64,000 nucleotides of DNA from Tranquillimonas rosea (GCF_900111315.1 NZ_FOGU01000004.1:186001-250000); one strand, 5' to 3'. Positions 19,175 to 28,976 are shown, numbered from the stretch's first letter. Translations and numbers: made by a program. Notes: generated by a model from the sequence alone, not told the origin.

Positions 19175-20260
19175 GTGACCGGCGTCCTGCCCGCGCAGAC
19201 GCTGCGCCGCCTCATCGCCGACGGTGCGATCCACGCCGCCGAGCCGATTCCGCAAGAGCAGGTGCAGCCCGCGTCCCTGGACCTGCGGCTGGGCCACGTC
19301 GCCCACCGGGTCCGCGCCTCGTTCCTCGCCGGCTCTGGCTCGAGTGTCGCCGACCGTCTGGCGGATTTCGAGATGCACACCGTCGACCTCAGCCGGGGCG
19401 CTGTGCTCGAAAAGGGCTGCGTCTATCTCGTCCCGCTGATGGAGCGCCTCGCCCTGCCCGCCGGGATCGAGGCCGTCGCCAATGCCAAGAGCTCGACGGG
19501 GCGGCTTGATCTGCTGACCCGCCTCGTCACCGATGACGGGACCGAGTTCGACCGCATCCCCGAAGGCTATGACGGCCCGCTCTATGCCGAGATCTGCCCT
19601 CGTTCGTTCTCGGTCCTCGTGCGGCCCGGCATGCGGCTGAACCAGCTGCGCCTGCGCCGTGGCGACGCCGTGCTCGACGACGCCGCTCTGACGGCGCTGC
19701 ACGCGCGCGAGCCTCTGGTGGACGGGGCGGCGGTGATCGACGAGGGGCTGGGCTTTTCGGTCGATCTCAGGCCCGATGCGGGCGGACTGGTCGGGTACCG
19801 CGCCAAGCCCCATACCGGCGTGATCGACCTCGACCGCCTGGGCGCCTATCCGATCGACGAGTTCTGGGATGAAATCCGCACAGACCGCGGGCGCATCATC
19901 CTGGACCCCGGCGCCTTCTACATCCTCGTCAGTCGCGAGGCCGTCACGATCCCGCCCGCCTACGCCGCCGAGATGGCGCCGTACCTGGCGATGGTGGGCG
20001 AGTTCAGGGTCCACTATGCGGGCTTTTTCGATCCGGGCTTCGGCCATGCGGCTGCCGGGGGACTGGGCGCGCGCGGCGTGCTCGAGGTACGTTGCCACGA
20101 AGCGCCCTTCGCGCTGGAGCACGGGCAGGTCGTCGGCCGGCTCGTCTACGAGGCGATGGAAGAGCTGCCAGAGCAGCTTTACGGACGGGAAATCGCATCG
20201 AACTATCAGGGTCAGGGCCTGAAGCTCGCCAAGCAATTTCGCGAGGCCGAAAGGGCCTAA
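19175..20260 (+). CDS. dcd: 2'-Deoxycytidine 5'-triphosphate deaminase (long form)
   Basis: Converts dCTP to dUTP on the way to dTTP. At 361 residues it is the long alphaproteobacterial type (Pfam DCD, PF06559) in which the trimeric dCTP-deaminase fold appears to occur twice, unlike the ~190-residue E. coli enzyme. Seen: QPASLDLRLG near the start, ANAKSSTGRLDLLTRLVTD containing the S-S/T-GR-D motif, and in the second half EFRVHYAGFFDPGFG, the usual GxID-like strand. It begins 31 bases after tRNA-Pro. Complete. Confidence 0.9.
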   Translation: MTGVLPAQTLRRLIADGAIHAAEPIPQEQVQPASLDLRLGHVAHRVRASFLAGSGSSVADRLADFEMHTVDLSRGAVLEKGCVYLVPLMERLALPAGIEAVANAKSSTGRLDLLTRLVTDDGTEFDRIPEGYDGPLYAEICPRSFSVLVRPGMRLNQLRLRRGDAVLDDAALTALHAREPLVDGAAVIDEGLGFSVDLRPDAGGLVGYRAKPHTGVIDLDRLGAYPIDEFWDEIRTDRGRIILDPGAFYILVSREAVTIPPAYAAEMAPYLAMVGEFRVHYAGFFDPGFGHAAAGGLGARGVLEVRCHEAPFALEHGQVVGRLVYEAMEELPEQLYGREIASNYQGQGLKLAKQFREAERA

Positions 20261-20470
20261 CCGAGCGCCGTGTCGCCGGTTCCCGAGACGTGAGTCTTTG
20301 AAATCAAGCTCTCACGCTGCGGCAGTTATCCGCCATCGGATCGCCAGATTCCGCCCTGAATTCCGGTTTCCTGAAAGTCGCCTGGAACGGAACGCACCCT
20401 CCGCGCCGTTACTCGAGCACATCAGCCGACGGGCACCGCCCAAGGCGTGTCAGAAAGTAAGGAGTTCGAC

Positions 20471-21148
20471 ATGCGTACCACCAAGACCAGCACCGCCGCT
20501 CTCGCCGCCGCCGTTCTCGCCGTGGGCACGGCGCCCGCGCTCGCCGACGTGACCGCGACGGCCGCGACCGACCTGAACCTGCGGTCGGGCCCCGGTGTGC
20601 AGTCCGAGATCATCGGCGTCATCGCCGCCGAGGACGAGGTCAACGTCACGCGCTGCATCGAGGAAGCGAACTGGTGCGAGGTCTCATACGACGGCAGCAC
20701 CGGCTGGGCGTATGGCGACTACCTGCAGACGACGATGGCCGATGAAGCCGAGCCGGTCGCCGTCTACCCCAACCGCACCGAGATCGAGGTCGAGACCGTG
20801 ACCGTCGAGGAAGGCGGCAACGAGATAACCGCCGCTGGTATCGTCGGCACCGCCGGCGCCGCTGCGGGCGCCATCCTCGGCGGGCCGGCCGCGATCGCCG
20901 CGGGCGCCGTCGCCGGCGCCATGAGCGGTGCCGCCGCGACGCCGGAAGAGCGTACCGTCACCTATGTCCGCGAGAACCCGGTCGAGCCGGTGTACCTGCA
21001 GGGCGAGGCCGTGGTCGGCGCGGGCGTGCCGGAGTCGGTCGAACTGGAGCCAATCCCGGAGAGCGAGCAGTTCGCCTATGTCAACGTGAACGGCCAGCCC
21101 GTCATCGTGACGGCGGAAGACCGTAAGATCGTCGAGATCCTGCGCTAA
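20471..21148 (+). CDS. Exported SH3b / glycine-zipper / DUF1236 protein
   Basis: A 225-residue exported protein. MRTTKTSTAALAAAVLAVG...ALA is a signal peptide; residues about 27-88 form a bacterial SH3 domain (ATDLNLRSGPGVQSEIIG, CEVSYDGSTGWAYGDYL); residues 120-160 are a glycine zipper (AAAGAILGGPAAIAAGAVAG) likely to insert in or pack against the envelope; the last 60 match DUF1236 (FAYVNVNGQPVIV, KIVEILR). AAGGAG six bases upstream fixes the start. A terminator follows at once. A role in cell-envelope binding is inferred from the SH3b domain. Confidence 0.85.
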   Translation: MRTTKTSTAALAAAVLAVGTAPALADVTATAATDLNLRSGPGVQSEIIGVIAAEDEVNVTRCIEEANWCEVSYDGSTGWAYGDYLQTTMADEAEPVAVYPNRTEIEVETVTVEEGGNEITAAGIVGTAGAAAGAILGGPAAIAAGAVAGAMSGAAATPEERTVTYVRENPVEPVYLQGEAVVGAGVPESVELEPIPESEQFAYVNVNGQPVIVTAEDRKIVEILR

Positions 21149-21171
21149 GGCGAATTGCACATCCCTTTGAC

Positions 21172-21195
21172 GGGCGGCCGCGGGCCGCCCGTTTT
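21172..21195 (+). terminator. Intrinsic terminator after the SH3-domain gene
   Basis: A perfect eight-base stem GGGCGGCC/GGCCGCCC with a three-base loop followed by GTTTTC, 23 bases after the stop codon. Confidence 0.85.
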
Positions 21196-21207
21196 CGTCT
21201 GCACGAC

Positions 21208-21417
21208 CTAGAAGCGGCCGATCTTGCGCAGCACCCGCAAGCCCTTCTTGGCCCGCTTCGAGTTGGTCTTCGAGGCCTGCAACTGCTCGCGCTCGGACCG
21301 GGACATGTCACGCTTGTCCTTCTTGGCGCCAAGCGTCTTGTCGATCCCCGCATCGACGCCCTTGTTGATCATCTGCCGCATGAGGCGGCGGCCGATCATG
21401 CCGACGATCCTGTTCAT
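21208..21417 (-). CDS. Small basic conserved hypothetical protein
   Basis: A 69-residue, strongly basic protein (MNRIVGMIGRRLMRQMINKG, then KKDKRDMSRSEREQL, ending KKGLRVLRKIGRF). It is about one-third Lys and Arg, has no signal peptide, membrane segment or cysteine, and looks like a nucleic-acid-binding or membrane-associated helix bundle. Similar proteins are, as I recall, found throughout Rhodobacterales without a name. It is alone on the minus strand between scpB and the SH3 gene; in relatives the twin-arginine translocase genes often occupy this side of scpB. Confidence 0.65.
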   Translation of the reverse strand: MNRIVGMIGRRLMRQMINKGVDAGIDKTLGAKKDKRDMSRSEREQLQASKTNSKRAKKGLRVLRKIGRF

Positions 21418-21493
21418 CGAACGTCCCTATCCTGACTTACAGCCTGCGTTGCGGGCCACAATGGCAACCGGCGGAGCGCGCCGCAAGCGGTGG

Positions 21494-22147
21494 CTAGTCC
21501 TCGAACATCTCGTTCTGGTCGTCCCCCTCGTCGTCCTCGTCGCCGCCGGTGTCGCGGTCGGGGGGCGGGCGGCTTTCCAGCAGGCCGGACGCCCGCAGGT
21601 CGCGCAGGCCCGGCAGATCGCGGGCCGTCTCCAGCCCGAAATGGTCGAGGAAATCCTGCGTCACCACGAAGGTCACCGGGCGGCCCGGCGTCATCTTGCG
21701 ACGGCCGAACCGGATCCACTCCATCTCGAGCAACTGGTCGATGGTGCCGCGGCTGACACTGACGCCGCGGATCTCCTCGATCTCGGCCCGGGTGACGGGC
21801 TGGTGATAGGCGATGATCGCCAGCATCTCGATCGCGGCGCGCGACAGCTTGCGCGTCTCGACCGTTTCCTTCTGCATGAGATAACCGAGGTCCGGCGCGG
21901 TGCGGATCGCCCAGGCTTCGCCCACGCGCACGACGGCGACACCGCGCCCCTCGTACCGGCGCCGAAGCGCGTCGAGCGCGCGTTCCGCGTCGCAGCCGTG
22001 CGGCAGCCGTGCGTTGAGTTCGGGGATCGAGATCGGTTCGGCCGTGGCGAACAGGATCGCCTCGACCATGCGCTCCTGCTCGGCCTCGAGCGGGGCCTCG
22101 AACAGGCTGTCGCGCGGCGCGTCGTCGCCCTGGTCGTTGTCAGTCAC
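21494..22147 (-). CDS. scpB: Segregation and condensation protein B
   Basis: Regulatory subunit of the bacterial condensin SMC-ScpAB. The 217 residues form two winged-helix domains (EAILFATAEPISIPELNARL; LSRAAIEMLAIIAYHQPVTRAEIEEIRG with VSRGTIDQLLEMEWI), as in the family, followed by a strongly acidic tail (DRDTGGDEDDEGDDQNEMFED region). The start overlaps the scpA stop by eight bases, so translation is coupled and stoichiometry is probably controlled that way. Confidence 0.95.
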   Translation of the reverse strand: MTDNDQGDDAPRDSLFEAPLEAEQERMVEAILFATAEPISIPELNARLPHGCDAERALDALRRRYEGRGVAVVRVGEAWAIRTAPDLGYLMQKETVETRKLSRAAIEMLAIIAYHQPVTRAEIEEIRGVSVSRGTIDQLLEMEWIRFGRRKMTPGRPVTFVVTQDFLDHFGLETARDLPGLRDLRASGLLESRPPPDRDTGGDEDDEGDDQNEMFED

Positions 22148-22928
22148 CGACGGCCTCGCGCGCCCGCAGCTCGATCGGCGCGAAGGTCTCGCCCTGGCGC
22201 AGTTCGATATGACCGGCCTTCACGAGTTCCAGCGTCGCGGCGAAATGCGACGCGGTGGCCGAGCGGCGCTTGACCGGGTCGTCGTCCCAGCCGTCGGGCA
22301 TGTAGCTCGACAGGTCGGTCCACTCTCCGGCGAATCCGACCAGGGGGCGCAACCGGTCCAGCGCCTCTTCCATCGTCATCACCTTGTCGCGGTCCATGAC
22401 ATAGGGGCGGAATTCGTCCCGCGTGCGGATGCGGGCATAGGCCTGGGTCAGGTCCAGAAGCGTCGCGGTATAGCGCACACGACGCACCCGCTCGACCATC
22501 TGGGTCTGGCCACGGGGAAAGAAGTCGCGGCCCTTCTGGTCCCGCGCCATGAGCCGCGCCGCCACGTCCCGCATGGCCTGAAGCCGCTCGAGCTGGAAGG
22601 CCAGATGCGCGGCAAGGTCCTCGCCCGAGGGCCCCTCGTCCTGCGGGTCCGGCGGCAACAGCAGGCGCGATTTCAGGAAGGCCAGCCACGCCGCCATGAC
22701 AAGGTAATCCGCTGCCAGCTCGATCCGCAGCGCCTTGGCCTCGTCCACGAATTGCAGGTACTGCTCGGCCAGTTGCAGCACCGAGATCTGGCGCAGGTCG
22801 ACCTTCTGGGTGCGGCTCAGCTGCAGCAGCACGTCCAGCGGCCCCTCGTAGCCGTCGACATCGACGATCAGCGCCTCGGCGGCCCGCCGCGCGGCGATCT
22901 CGTCGAGGTGAACGGCGTCCTCAGGCAT
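22140..22928 (-). CDS. scpA: Segregation and condensation protein A
   Basis: The kleisin subunit that links the SMC heads in condensin. The 262 residues contain the N-terminal SMC-binding part (VDGYEGPLDVLLQLSRTQKVDL, typical kleisin start) and LAADYLVMAAWLAFLKSRLLLP, and the C-terminal winged helix (KAGHIELRQGETFAPIEL). Overlaps nagZ and scpB by eight bases each, giving a tight three-gene unit. Confidence 0.95.
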   Translation of the reverse strand: MPEDAVHLDEIAARRAAEALIVDVDGYEGPLDVLLQLSRTQKVDLRQISVLQLAEQYLQFVDEAKALRIELAADYLVMAAWLAFLKSRLLLPPDPQDEGPSGEDLAAHLAFQLERLQAMRDVAARLMARDQKGRDFFPRGQTQMVERVRRVRYTATLLDLTQAYARIRTRDEFRPYVMDRDKVMTMEEALDRLRPLVGFAGEWTDLSSYMPDGWDDDPVKRRSATASHFAATLELVKAGHIELRQGETFAPIELRAREAVGD

Positions 22929-23925
22929 CCGTGCGGCTCCGGAGGAGACCCGCCAGCTCGTCCGCCAGCGCGGCGGTGTCGGCGTCCTGCGGGTTGGGCC
23001 GTGCCGCGATCACTGCATCCGCCCGCTCCTGCGCAGCGGGGCCCATGGCGCCCGAGGCGGTGACGACGTCCTCCATCTCGGCCCGGTCGCCGTTGCAATG
23101 CAGGACCACGTCGCAGCCAGCCTTCAGGCTCGACCCGGCGCGGTCGGCAATCGAGCCGCCGAGCGCCTGCATCGAGACGTCGTCGGTCATCAGCAGACCG
23201 GCGAAACCGATCGTCTCGCGGATCGCGGAGATGCCTTCGGGCGATTGGGTCACCGGGCGGTCGGGGTCGATGGCCGAGAAGACGATATGCGCGGTCATTG
23301 CCATGGGCAGGTCGGCCAGCTCGCGAAACGGCGCGAAATCGGCGTCCAGGTCCGTGCGGTCGGCCGAGACGACCGGCAGGCCCAGGTGGCTGTCGACCTC
23401 ACCGCGGCCGTGGCCGGGGATGTGCTTGAGCACCGACTGGACGCCACCGGCAGCCTGCCCCTCGGCGATGGCGCGGGCCAGCGTGGCGACCGTCTCGGGC
23501 GTGTCACCATAGCAACGGTCGGCAAGAAAAGGATGGGTGATGGCCCGCGCCACGTCGGCGCAGGGGGCGCAGTTCACGTCGACCCCGACCCCGCGCAGCT
23601 CGTCGGCGATCAGCCGGCCCCGCAGCCACATCGCCCGTTCCGCCGCGTCGCCGGCGGCGTCGACATGGTCGCGCGGCGCAAGCCACTGGCGCCAGTGCGG
23701 CGGCCTGAGGCGTTGCACGCGGCCGCCCTCCTGGTCGATCAGGATGGGCGCGTCGCGGCCCACGGTGTCGCGGAGATCGGCGCAGAGCCCCCGCACCTGA
23801 TCGGGCGTTTCGATGTTGCGCGCGAACAGGATAAAGCCCCACGGCGCCGCCTCGGCAAAGAACGCGGCCTCGTCACGCTCCAGCCGCGGGCCCGCGCAGC
23901 CGAGGATATAGGCGCCCTGGCCCAA
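22921..23925 (-). CDS. nagZ: Beta-N-acetylhexosaminidase NagZ (TTG start proposed)
   Basis: Cytoplasmic family-3 glycoside hydrolase that removes N-acetylglucosamine from anhydromuropeptides during cell-wall recycling. Seen: ILIDQEGGRVQRLRP, the KHIPGHGRGEVDSHLGLP loop carrying the general acid/base histidine, and the nucleophile aspartate in MTDDVSMQALGG. Homologues start near GAYILGCAGPRL. In the same frame no ATG or GTG lies between that point and the SPOR gene's stop; a TTG four residues upstream (five bases after the SPOR stop) is the best start, giving 334 residues. A read extending 29 residues further would run into the SPOR gene. Confidence 0.88.
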   Translation of the reverse strand: MGQGAYILGCAGPRLERDEAAFFAEAAPWGFILFARNIETPDQVRGLCADLRDTVGRDAPILIDQEGGRVQRLRPPHWRQWLAPRDHVDAAGDAAERAMWLRGRLIADELRGVGVDVNCAPCADVARAITHPFLADRCYGDTPETVATLARAIAEGQAAGGVQSVLKHIPGHGRGEVDSHLGLPVVSADRTDLDADFAPFRELADLPMAMTAHIVFSAIDPDRPVTQSPEGISAIRETIGFAGLLMTDDVSMQALGGSIADRAGSSLKAGCDVVLHCNGDRAEMEDVVTASGAMGPAAQERADAVIAARPNPQDADTAALADELAGLLRSRTDA

Positions 23926-23929
23926 GGGA

Positions 23930-24883
23930 TCAGCGCGCCACGACGGGGATGCAGTCGGCCCGTTCGGCCACCAGCGCGGCGCAGAAGCGGCGGGCATCGG
24001 CGAGGTCGGCAAAGCCGGTGGCGCGCAGGCGATAGAAGGTCTGCCCGCCGGACTCGGCCTTCTGGACGACGCGCTTCTTGTCGTCGAAGAACTCTTCGAA
24101 CCGGCCGCCGATGACCTGCCACTGCTCGCGCGCGACCTCGGCGCTCTCGAACGCGCCGAGCTGCACCAGGCGGGTGCCCGGCGCGATCTCGGAGACGGCG
24201 ACCTCGTTGGCGACCGGTGCTGCGGGACGCGCGGCGACCTGGGTCACGTCCTGCACGTCGCGCGACACGGCCACCGCCGGGCGCGGGCTGGGACGGGGCG
24301 AGATGCGCACGCCCTCGGAATCCATCTCGGCAAGCTGGCGGGTGCTTTCTTCGGGCGGATCCAGGGGCTTGGCGCCCTGCGACAACTTCTTGGCGATCGC
24401 CAGCGCGACCTCTTCGGGGGTTTCCGGCTTCTTGTCCTCGACCGGCTCGGCTTCGGCCATCACGGTGTCGGGCCGGGTCTCTGCCGGGGTGTCGGCGGCG
24501 GGCTCGGCCGCGGGTTCGGTGTCGTCCGCAAGCTCGGCCACCGGGCGATCCTCTTCGTCGAGGTTCATCGGATCGGGGGCCAGCGTCAGCCGGTCCGCGA
24601 GACGCTCGGAATTGCCCTCGGCCGCGACGGCGTTGACGGCCAGCCCCTGGTGGTCGGCACGTTCGCCGCCGGGATCGTCCGGCGCGACCCGCGCGGGCCC
24701 TTCCAGCGCGCGCACGACCGGCACCCCCGAGACGTCCCGCAGGATCAGCTTGTATCCCCAGACGCCCAGACCGGCGATCAGCGCGATCGACGCCAAGCCG
24801 CCGACCCACTGCACCGCGCGGCCGACGCCGAAGCCGGCCTCGTGCCCCTCGGGACCGGGTGGATCCATCGAATAGTCGGTCAT
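23930..24883 (-). CDS. SPOR-domain membrane protein
   Basis: A 317-residue bitopic membrane protein. A short cytoplasmic N-terminus (MTDYSMDPPGPEG) precedes one helix at about 32-50 (GGLASIALIAGLGVWGY), then a Pro/Glu-rich disordered periplasmic linker, then a C-terminal SPOR domain (TRLVQLGAFESAEVAREQW ... FYRLRATGFADLADARRFC) that binds denuded glycan at the division site. The order argS-SPOR-nagZ-scpA-scpB is, from memory, typical of Rhodobacterales. A longer in-frame start is unsupported. Confidence 0.88.
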   Translation of the reverse strand: MTDYSMDPPGPEGHEAGFGVGRAVQWVGGLASIALIAGLGVWGYKLILRDVSGVPVVRALEGPARVAPDDPGGERADHQGLAVNAVAAEGNSERLADRLTLAPDPMNLDEEDRPVAELADDTEPAAEPAADTPAETRPDTVMAEAEPVEDKKPETPEEVALAIAKKLSQGAKPLDPPEESTRQLAEMDSEGVRISPRPSPRPAVAVSRDVQDVTQVAARPAAPVANEVAVSEIAPGTRLVQLGAFESAEVAREQWQVIGGRFEEFFDDKKRVVQKAESGGQTFYRLRATGFADLADARRFCAALVAERADCIPVVAR

Positions 24884-24986
24884 TGCTACTGCCTCGCTGC
24901 CCGTGTCCGGCCTTGCCCCTGCCCCGGGGCATGCGTGCCGGAATTGTCCTGCCTTCGCCACGGACCCCGGCGGACGCCAGTTTGGA

Positions 24987-26711
24987 TCAGCGCATTTCCT
25001 CGACCGGGGTCACGCCGAGGATACCAAGACCGGCGGAAATGACAATCGCGACGGCACGGGCCAGAGCGATTTTGCCGGCGGAGGCCTCGGGCGCATCGTC
25101 CCGATGAAAACGCAGATGCGGCGACTCGTTGCCCTTGTTCCAGAGCGCGTGGAAATCGCCGGCCAGCTCGTAGAGGTAGAATGCGATCCTGTGCGGCTCG
25201 TGGCTACGGGCCGCGATCTCGACGAGGCGCGGCCATTCGGCCAGCTTCTTGGCCACCGCCAGCTCGGCGTCGTCCTCGAGGCGGGGCGGCTCGTCCAGGG
25301 CGATGCCGGCGGCCTCGGCCTTGCGCATCACCGAGCGGATCCGCGCGTGGGCGTACTGGACGTAGAAGACCGGGTTGTCGCGCGACTGCTCCAGCACCTT
25401 GTCGAAATCGAAGTCCAGCGGCGCGTCGTTCTTCCGTGTCAGCATGACGAAGCGGGTCACGTCGGGCCCGACCTCGTCGACCACGTCGCGCAGGGTGATG
25501 AAGGTGCCCGCCCGTTTGGACATCTTGAACGGCTCGCCGTCCTTGTAGAGCTTGACCAGCTGGCACAGCTTGACGTCGAGCGGCACGGCACCCTCGGACA
25601 GCGCCGCGACGGCCGCCTTCATCCGCTTGACGTAGCCGCCGTGGTCGGCGCCGAAGACGTCGATCAGCTCGTCGTAGCCCCGGCTCACCTTATCGTAGTG
25701 ATAGGCGATGTCGGGGGCGAAATAGGTCCAGCTCTCGTCCGACTTGCGGATCGGGCGGTCGACGTCGTCGCCGTGGGCGGTCGAGCGGAACAGCATCTGC
25801 TCGCGCGGTTCCCAGTCCTCGGGCATCTTGCCTTTGGGCGGCTCCAGCGTGCCGCGATAGATCAGGCCTTTGCCATCGAGATCCTCGATCGCCGCCTCGA
25901 TCCGCCCGGTGCCATACAGCGACTTTTCCGAGAAGAAGCTGTCCATCTCGACGCCGAGCACTGCCAGATCGGTGCGGATCAGGTCCATCATCGCCTCGAC
26001 GGCGAAGGTGCGGACCTCTTCCATCCAGACGGATTCCGGCTGGCCGACGAAGGCGTCGCCGTGCAGCTCCTTCAGACGCGCGCCGACCTCTATCAGGTAG
26101 TCGCCGGGATAGGTCCCGTCCTCGAACGCGACCTCCTGCCCGTGCGCCTCGAGATAGCGCAGGTAGACGGACCGGGCGAGCACGTCGACCTGCCCGCCGC
26201 CGTCGTTGATGTAATACTCGCGTGTGACGGTCCAGCCGGCAAAGTCCAGAAGGCTCGCCAGGGCGTCGCCGAACACGGCGCCCCGCGTGTGGCCCACGTG
26301 CAGCGGGCCCGTCGGGTTGGCCGAGACGTACTCGACGTTGACGCGACGGCCCTGCCCCATGTCCGCCCGGCCGTATCCGGCATCCTCGGCCAGCACCTCC
26401 TGCACCACGCCCTGCCAGACGGACTCTGACAGGCGCAGGTTGAGAAAGCCCGGACCGGCGACCTCGGCCAGCGCGATCCGCTCGTCGGTGGCCAGGTGCC
26501 CGGCCAGCGCCTCGGCGATGTCGCGCGGCTTGCGGCCCGCCGGCTTGGCCAGCACCATCGCGGCGTTCGTCGCCATGTCGCCATGCGCAGGGTCGCGCGG
26601 CGGCTCGACCGTGACATTGTCGTACGCCAGTCCCTCGGGCAGCGCGCCGTCCTCGGTCAGGGTATCGAGCGCCTCGATCACGAGCCGGTGGATGTCGGTG
26701 AAAAGGTTCAT
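24987..26711 (-). CDS. argS: Arginyl-tRNA synthetase
   Basis: Charges tRNA-Arg. The 574 residues carry the N-terminal additional domain, the HIGH motif in [18 protein letters not shown] near residue 130, KMSKRAGTF (KMSKS) near 405 and the DALR anticodon-binding domain ([15 protein letters not shown]). Normal length for the bacterial enzyme. It is followed by a SPOR gene after 103 bases. No oddities. Confidence 0.96.
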   Translation of the reverse strand: MNLFTDIHRLVIEALDTLTEDGALPEGLAYDNVTVEPPRDPAHGDMATNAAMVLAKPAGRKPRDIAEALAGHLATDERIALAEVAGPGFLNLRLSESVWQGVVQEVLAEDAGYGRADMGQGRRVNVEYVSANPTGPLHVGHTRGAVFGDALASLLDFAGWTVTREYYINDGGGQVDVLARSVYLRYLEAHGQEVAFEDGTYPGDYLIEVGARLKELHGDAFVGQPESVWMEEVRTFAVEAMMDLIRTDLAVLGVEMDSFFSEKSLYGTGRIEAAIEDLDGKGLIYRGTLEPPKGKMPEDWEPREQMLFRSTAHGDDVDRPIRKSDESWTYFAPDIAYHYDKVSRGYDELIDVFGADHGGYVKRMKAAVAALSEGAVPLDVKLCQLVKLYKDGEPFKMSKRAGTFITLRDVVDEVGPDVTRFVMLTRKNDAPLDFDFDKVLEQSRDNPVFYVQYAHARIRSVMRKAEAAGIALDEPPRLEDDAELAVAKKLAEWPRLVEIAARSHEPHRIAFYLYELAGDFHALWNKGNESPHLRFHRDDAPEASAGKIALARAVAIVISAGLGILGVTPVEEMR

Positions 26712-26760
26712 CGGGGCCTTCCTTTGTCCGCCGCCGGGTTTATCACCCCGGCAGGCCGGG

Positions 26761-27189
26761 TCAATCGACCGCGCTCTCGGCGGGGCGGTACAGGCTGGTC
26801 AGGGTGTAGTCCTTGCGCGGGCCGGTGACGTGCCAGACGGCCTGCCACGCGGGCCATGCCGCGAAGTCGTAGCGGACGTCATAGATGTCGGGATCGCAGG
26901 GATGCCGCGCTGTGGCGGCGCCCGCCGGGTCGAAGACATGGAACGGGCGGCCGTCGGCGAAGAGCACCGCGATCCCCTGCGGATCCGCCCGCCAGAGATA
27001 CCGCCGCTCGGCCCGCATCGGCGCCCGGCCCGGCATCGAGAGCGTCCCCCACTCGTCATAGCGCAGCCCGGCGCCGTCGGGCGTGAAGTCGGCCCGACCG
27101 GCGAAGGTGGCCACGGTGCCCGCGGCCCGGTCCTCGATCCGGCGGGTCAGGCGCCAGCGCCCCGCGAAATCCGCGAGGCCGGGGCTCAT
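26761..27189 (-). CDS. DUF6314 family protein
   Basis: A 142-residue protein with the DUF6314 pattern: [19 protein letters not shown], then a beta-rich fold ([32 protein letters not shown]) ending [24 protein letters not shown]. It looks like a lipocalin-type barrel, so it may bind a small hydrophobic ligand. No signal peptide. The start overlaps the upstream gene's stop by four bases. Function unknown. Confidence 0.78.
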   Translation of the reverse strand: MSPGLADFAGRWRLTRRIEDRAAGTVATFAGRADFTPDGAGLRYDEWGTLSMPGRAPMRAERRYLWRADPQGIAVLFADGRPFHVFDPAGAATARHPCDPDIYDVRYDFAAWPAWQAVWHVTGPRKDYTLTSLYRPAESAVD

Positions 27190-27521
27190 TCCGCCAGGCG
27201 ACCCTCTCGCGAGCGGCCGTCAGGTCCGGTGAACCGGATCGCCGCGCCGTTGCGCTCGACGTCATAGCAGGTCCAGCCGTCGGCGGGCGGCCATTGCGAG
27301 CAATACTGCCCCTCTTCGGCCTTCCAGCGGCCCCAGTTCTCGCCCCCGTTGTTGTAGAGCAGACGGCCCTGGCTCAGGAACCGCTGGGTCGCGCTGTCAT
27401 AGAGCACGGTCGCGCCGTTCAGCGTGCTGGAGATCTCTGAGGTGCCGAGCGGCGTGAAGCTCTGGGCCGCTGCCGCGACGGGCAGAGCGGAAACCATGGC
27501 GGCGGCGAGGAAACGGATCAC
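27186..27521 (-). CDS. Small exported hypothetical protein (GTG start)
   Basis: A 111-residue exported protein; the GTG start is chosen because AAGGAG stands six bases upstream, giving MIRFLAAAMVSALPVAAAA as the signal peptide. The mature part has two cysteines (YCSQWPPADGWTCYDV) and several tryptophans, a pattern common in small periplasmic alphaproteobacterial proteins. I do not recognise a family. Overlaps the DUF6314 gene by four bases. Confidence 0.65.
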   Translation of the reverse strand: MIRFLAAAMVSALPVAAAAQSFTPLGTSEISSTLNGATVLYDSATQRFLSQGRLLYNNGGENWGRWKAEEGQYCSQWPPADGWTCYDVERNGAAIRFTGPDGRSREGRLAE

Positions 27522-27668
27522 TGGACACTCCTTGAACGGCACACAGTCGAGAGATAGGGCGTGCCGCGCCGCCGCACAATGCCGCCTGCATCGCCCCCGC
27601 CTTGTGACGGCGCCCGCCCCGGTCTATCAGGCGGCGCAACTCCCCCAAGGTAAGGCGCCGAGACCCCG

Positions 27669-28976
27669 ATGATTCCTCGTTATTCCCGTCCCGACATGGT
27701 CGCCATCTGGTCACCCGAGCAGAAGTTCCGCATCTGGTTCGAGATCGAGGCCCATGCCTGCGACGCGCAGGCCGCGCTCGGCGTCATCCCCAAGGACAAC
27801 GCCGCCGCCGTCTGGACGGCCAAGGACGCCGAGTTCGACGTCGCGCGCATCGACGAGATCGAGGCCGTCACCAAGCACGACGTCATCGCCTTCCTGACGC
27901 ATCTGTCCGAGATCGTGGGCAGCGACGCCGCCCGCTTCGTGCACCAGGGGATGACCTCGTCCGACGTGCTCGACACCTGTTTCAACATCCAGCTCACCCG
28001 GGCCGCAGACATCCTCCTGGCCGATGTCGACGCCCTGCTCGCGGCGCTGAGGCGGCGCGCGTTCGAGCACAAGGAGACGGTCCGCATCGGCCGGTCGCAC
28101 GGCATCCACGCCGAGCCGACGACGATGGGCCTGACCTTCGCCCGCTTCTACGCCGAGATGGACCGCAACAAGCAGCGCCTCCTGGCCGCGCGGGACGAGA
28201 TCGCGACGGGTGCGATCTCTGGCGCCGTCGGGACCTTCGCCAACATCGACCCCAGCGTCGAGGAGCATGTCTGCGCCAAGCTGGGCCTCAAGCCCGAGCC
28301 GATCAGCACGCAGGTGATCCCGCGCGACCGCCACGCCGCGTTTTTCGCCGCCCTCGGCGTGGTCGCCTCGTCGATCGAGAACATCGCGACCGAGATCCGC
28401 CACATGCAGCGGACCGAGGTGCTGGAGGCCGAAGAGTTCTTCTCGAAGGGGCAGAAGGGCTCGTCGGCGATGCCGCACAAGCGCAACCCGGTTCTGAGCG
28501 AGAACCTCACAGGCCTCGCGCGACTGGTGCGCATGGCCGTCGTCCCGGCGATGGAGAACGTGGCGCTCTGGCACGAGCGTGACATCTCGCATTCGTCGGT
28601 CGAGCGGAACATCGGGCCGGATGCGACGGTGACGCTGGACTTCGCGCTGGCGCGGCTGACGCAGGTCGTCGACAAGCTGGTCGTCTATCCGCAGCACATG
28701 CTGGACAACATGCACAAGTTCCGCGGGCTGGTGATGTCGCAGCGCGTCCTGCTGGCGCTGACCCAGGCGGGCGTCAGCCGCGAGGACGCCTATGCGCTGG
28801 TGCAGCGCAACGCGATGAAGGTCTGGGAGGACGGCAAGGACTTCAAGACCGAGCTTCTGGGCGATCCCGACGTGACGGCGGCGCTCAGCCCCGCCCAGAT
28901 CGAGGAGAAGTTCGACCTCGGCTATCATACCAAGCACGTCGACACGATCTTCACCCGCGTCTTCGGCGAGAGCTGA
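27669..28976 (+). CDS. purB: Adenylosuccinate lyase
   Basis: Catalyses two steps of purine synthesis: SAICAR to AICAR and adenylosuccinate to AMP. The 435 residues include TSSDVLDTC, GRSHGIHAEPTT with the catalytic histidine, and the signature loop GQKGSSAMPHKRNP. The C-terminal domain (VSREDAYALVQRNAMKVWE) is normal. It begins a plus-strand run of three genes that interrupts minus-strand neighbours argS and dgt. Confidence 0.96.
   Translation: MIPRYSRPDMVAIWSPEQKFRIWFEIEAHACDAQAALGVIPKDNAAAVWTAKDAEFDVARIDEIEAVTKHDVIAFLTHLSEIVGSDAARFVHQGMTSSDVLDTCFNIQLTRAADILLADVDALLAALRRRAFEHKETVRIGRSHGIHAEPTTMGLTFARFYAEMDRNKQRLLAARDEIATGAISGAVGTFANIDPSVEEHVCAKLGLKPEPISTQVIPRDRHAAFFAALGVVASSIENIATEIRHMQRTEVLEAEEFFSKGQKGSSAMPHKRNPVLSENLTGLARLVRMAVVPAMENVALWHERDISHSSVERNIGPDATVTLDFALARLTQVVDKLVVYPQHMLDNMHKFRGLVMSQRVLLALTQAGVSREDAYALVQRNAMKVWEDGKDFKTELLGDPDVTAALSPAQIEEKFDLGYHTKHVDTIFTRVFGES

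Noticed and set aside
17747-20236. An 829-residue minus-strand frame spanning ihfA, merR, tRNA-Pro and dcd
   Set aside because: It covers a tRNA and three well-supported plus-strand genes and shows no domain; a shadow frame.
20370-20415. GGAAC...CGTT before the SH3-domain gene as an EcfG promoter
   Set aside because: The spacing is 18 bases from the first GGAAC and 13 from the second, neither within the 16-17 expected.
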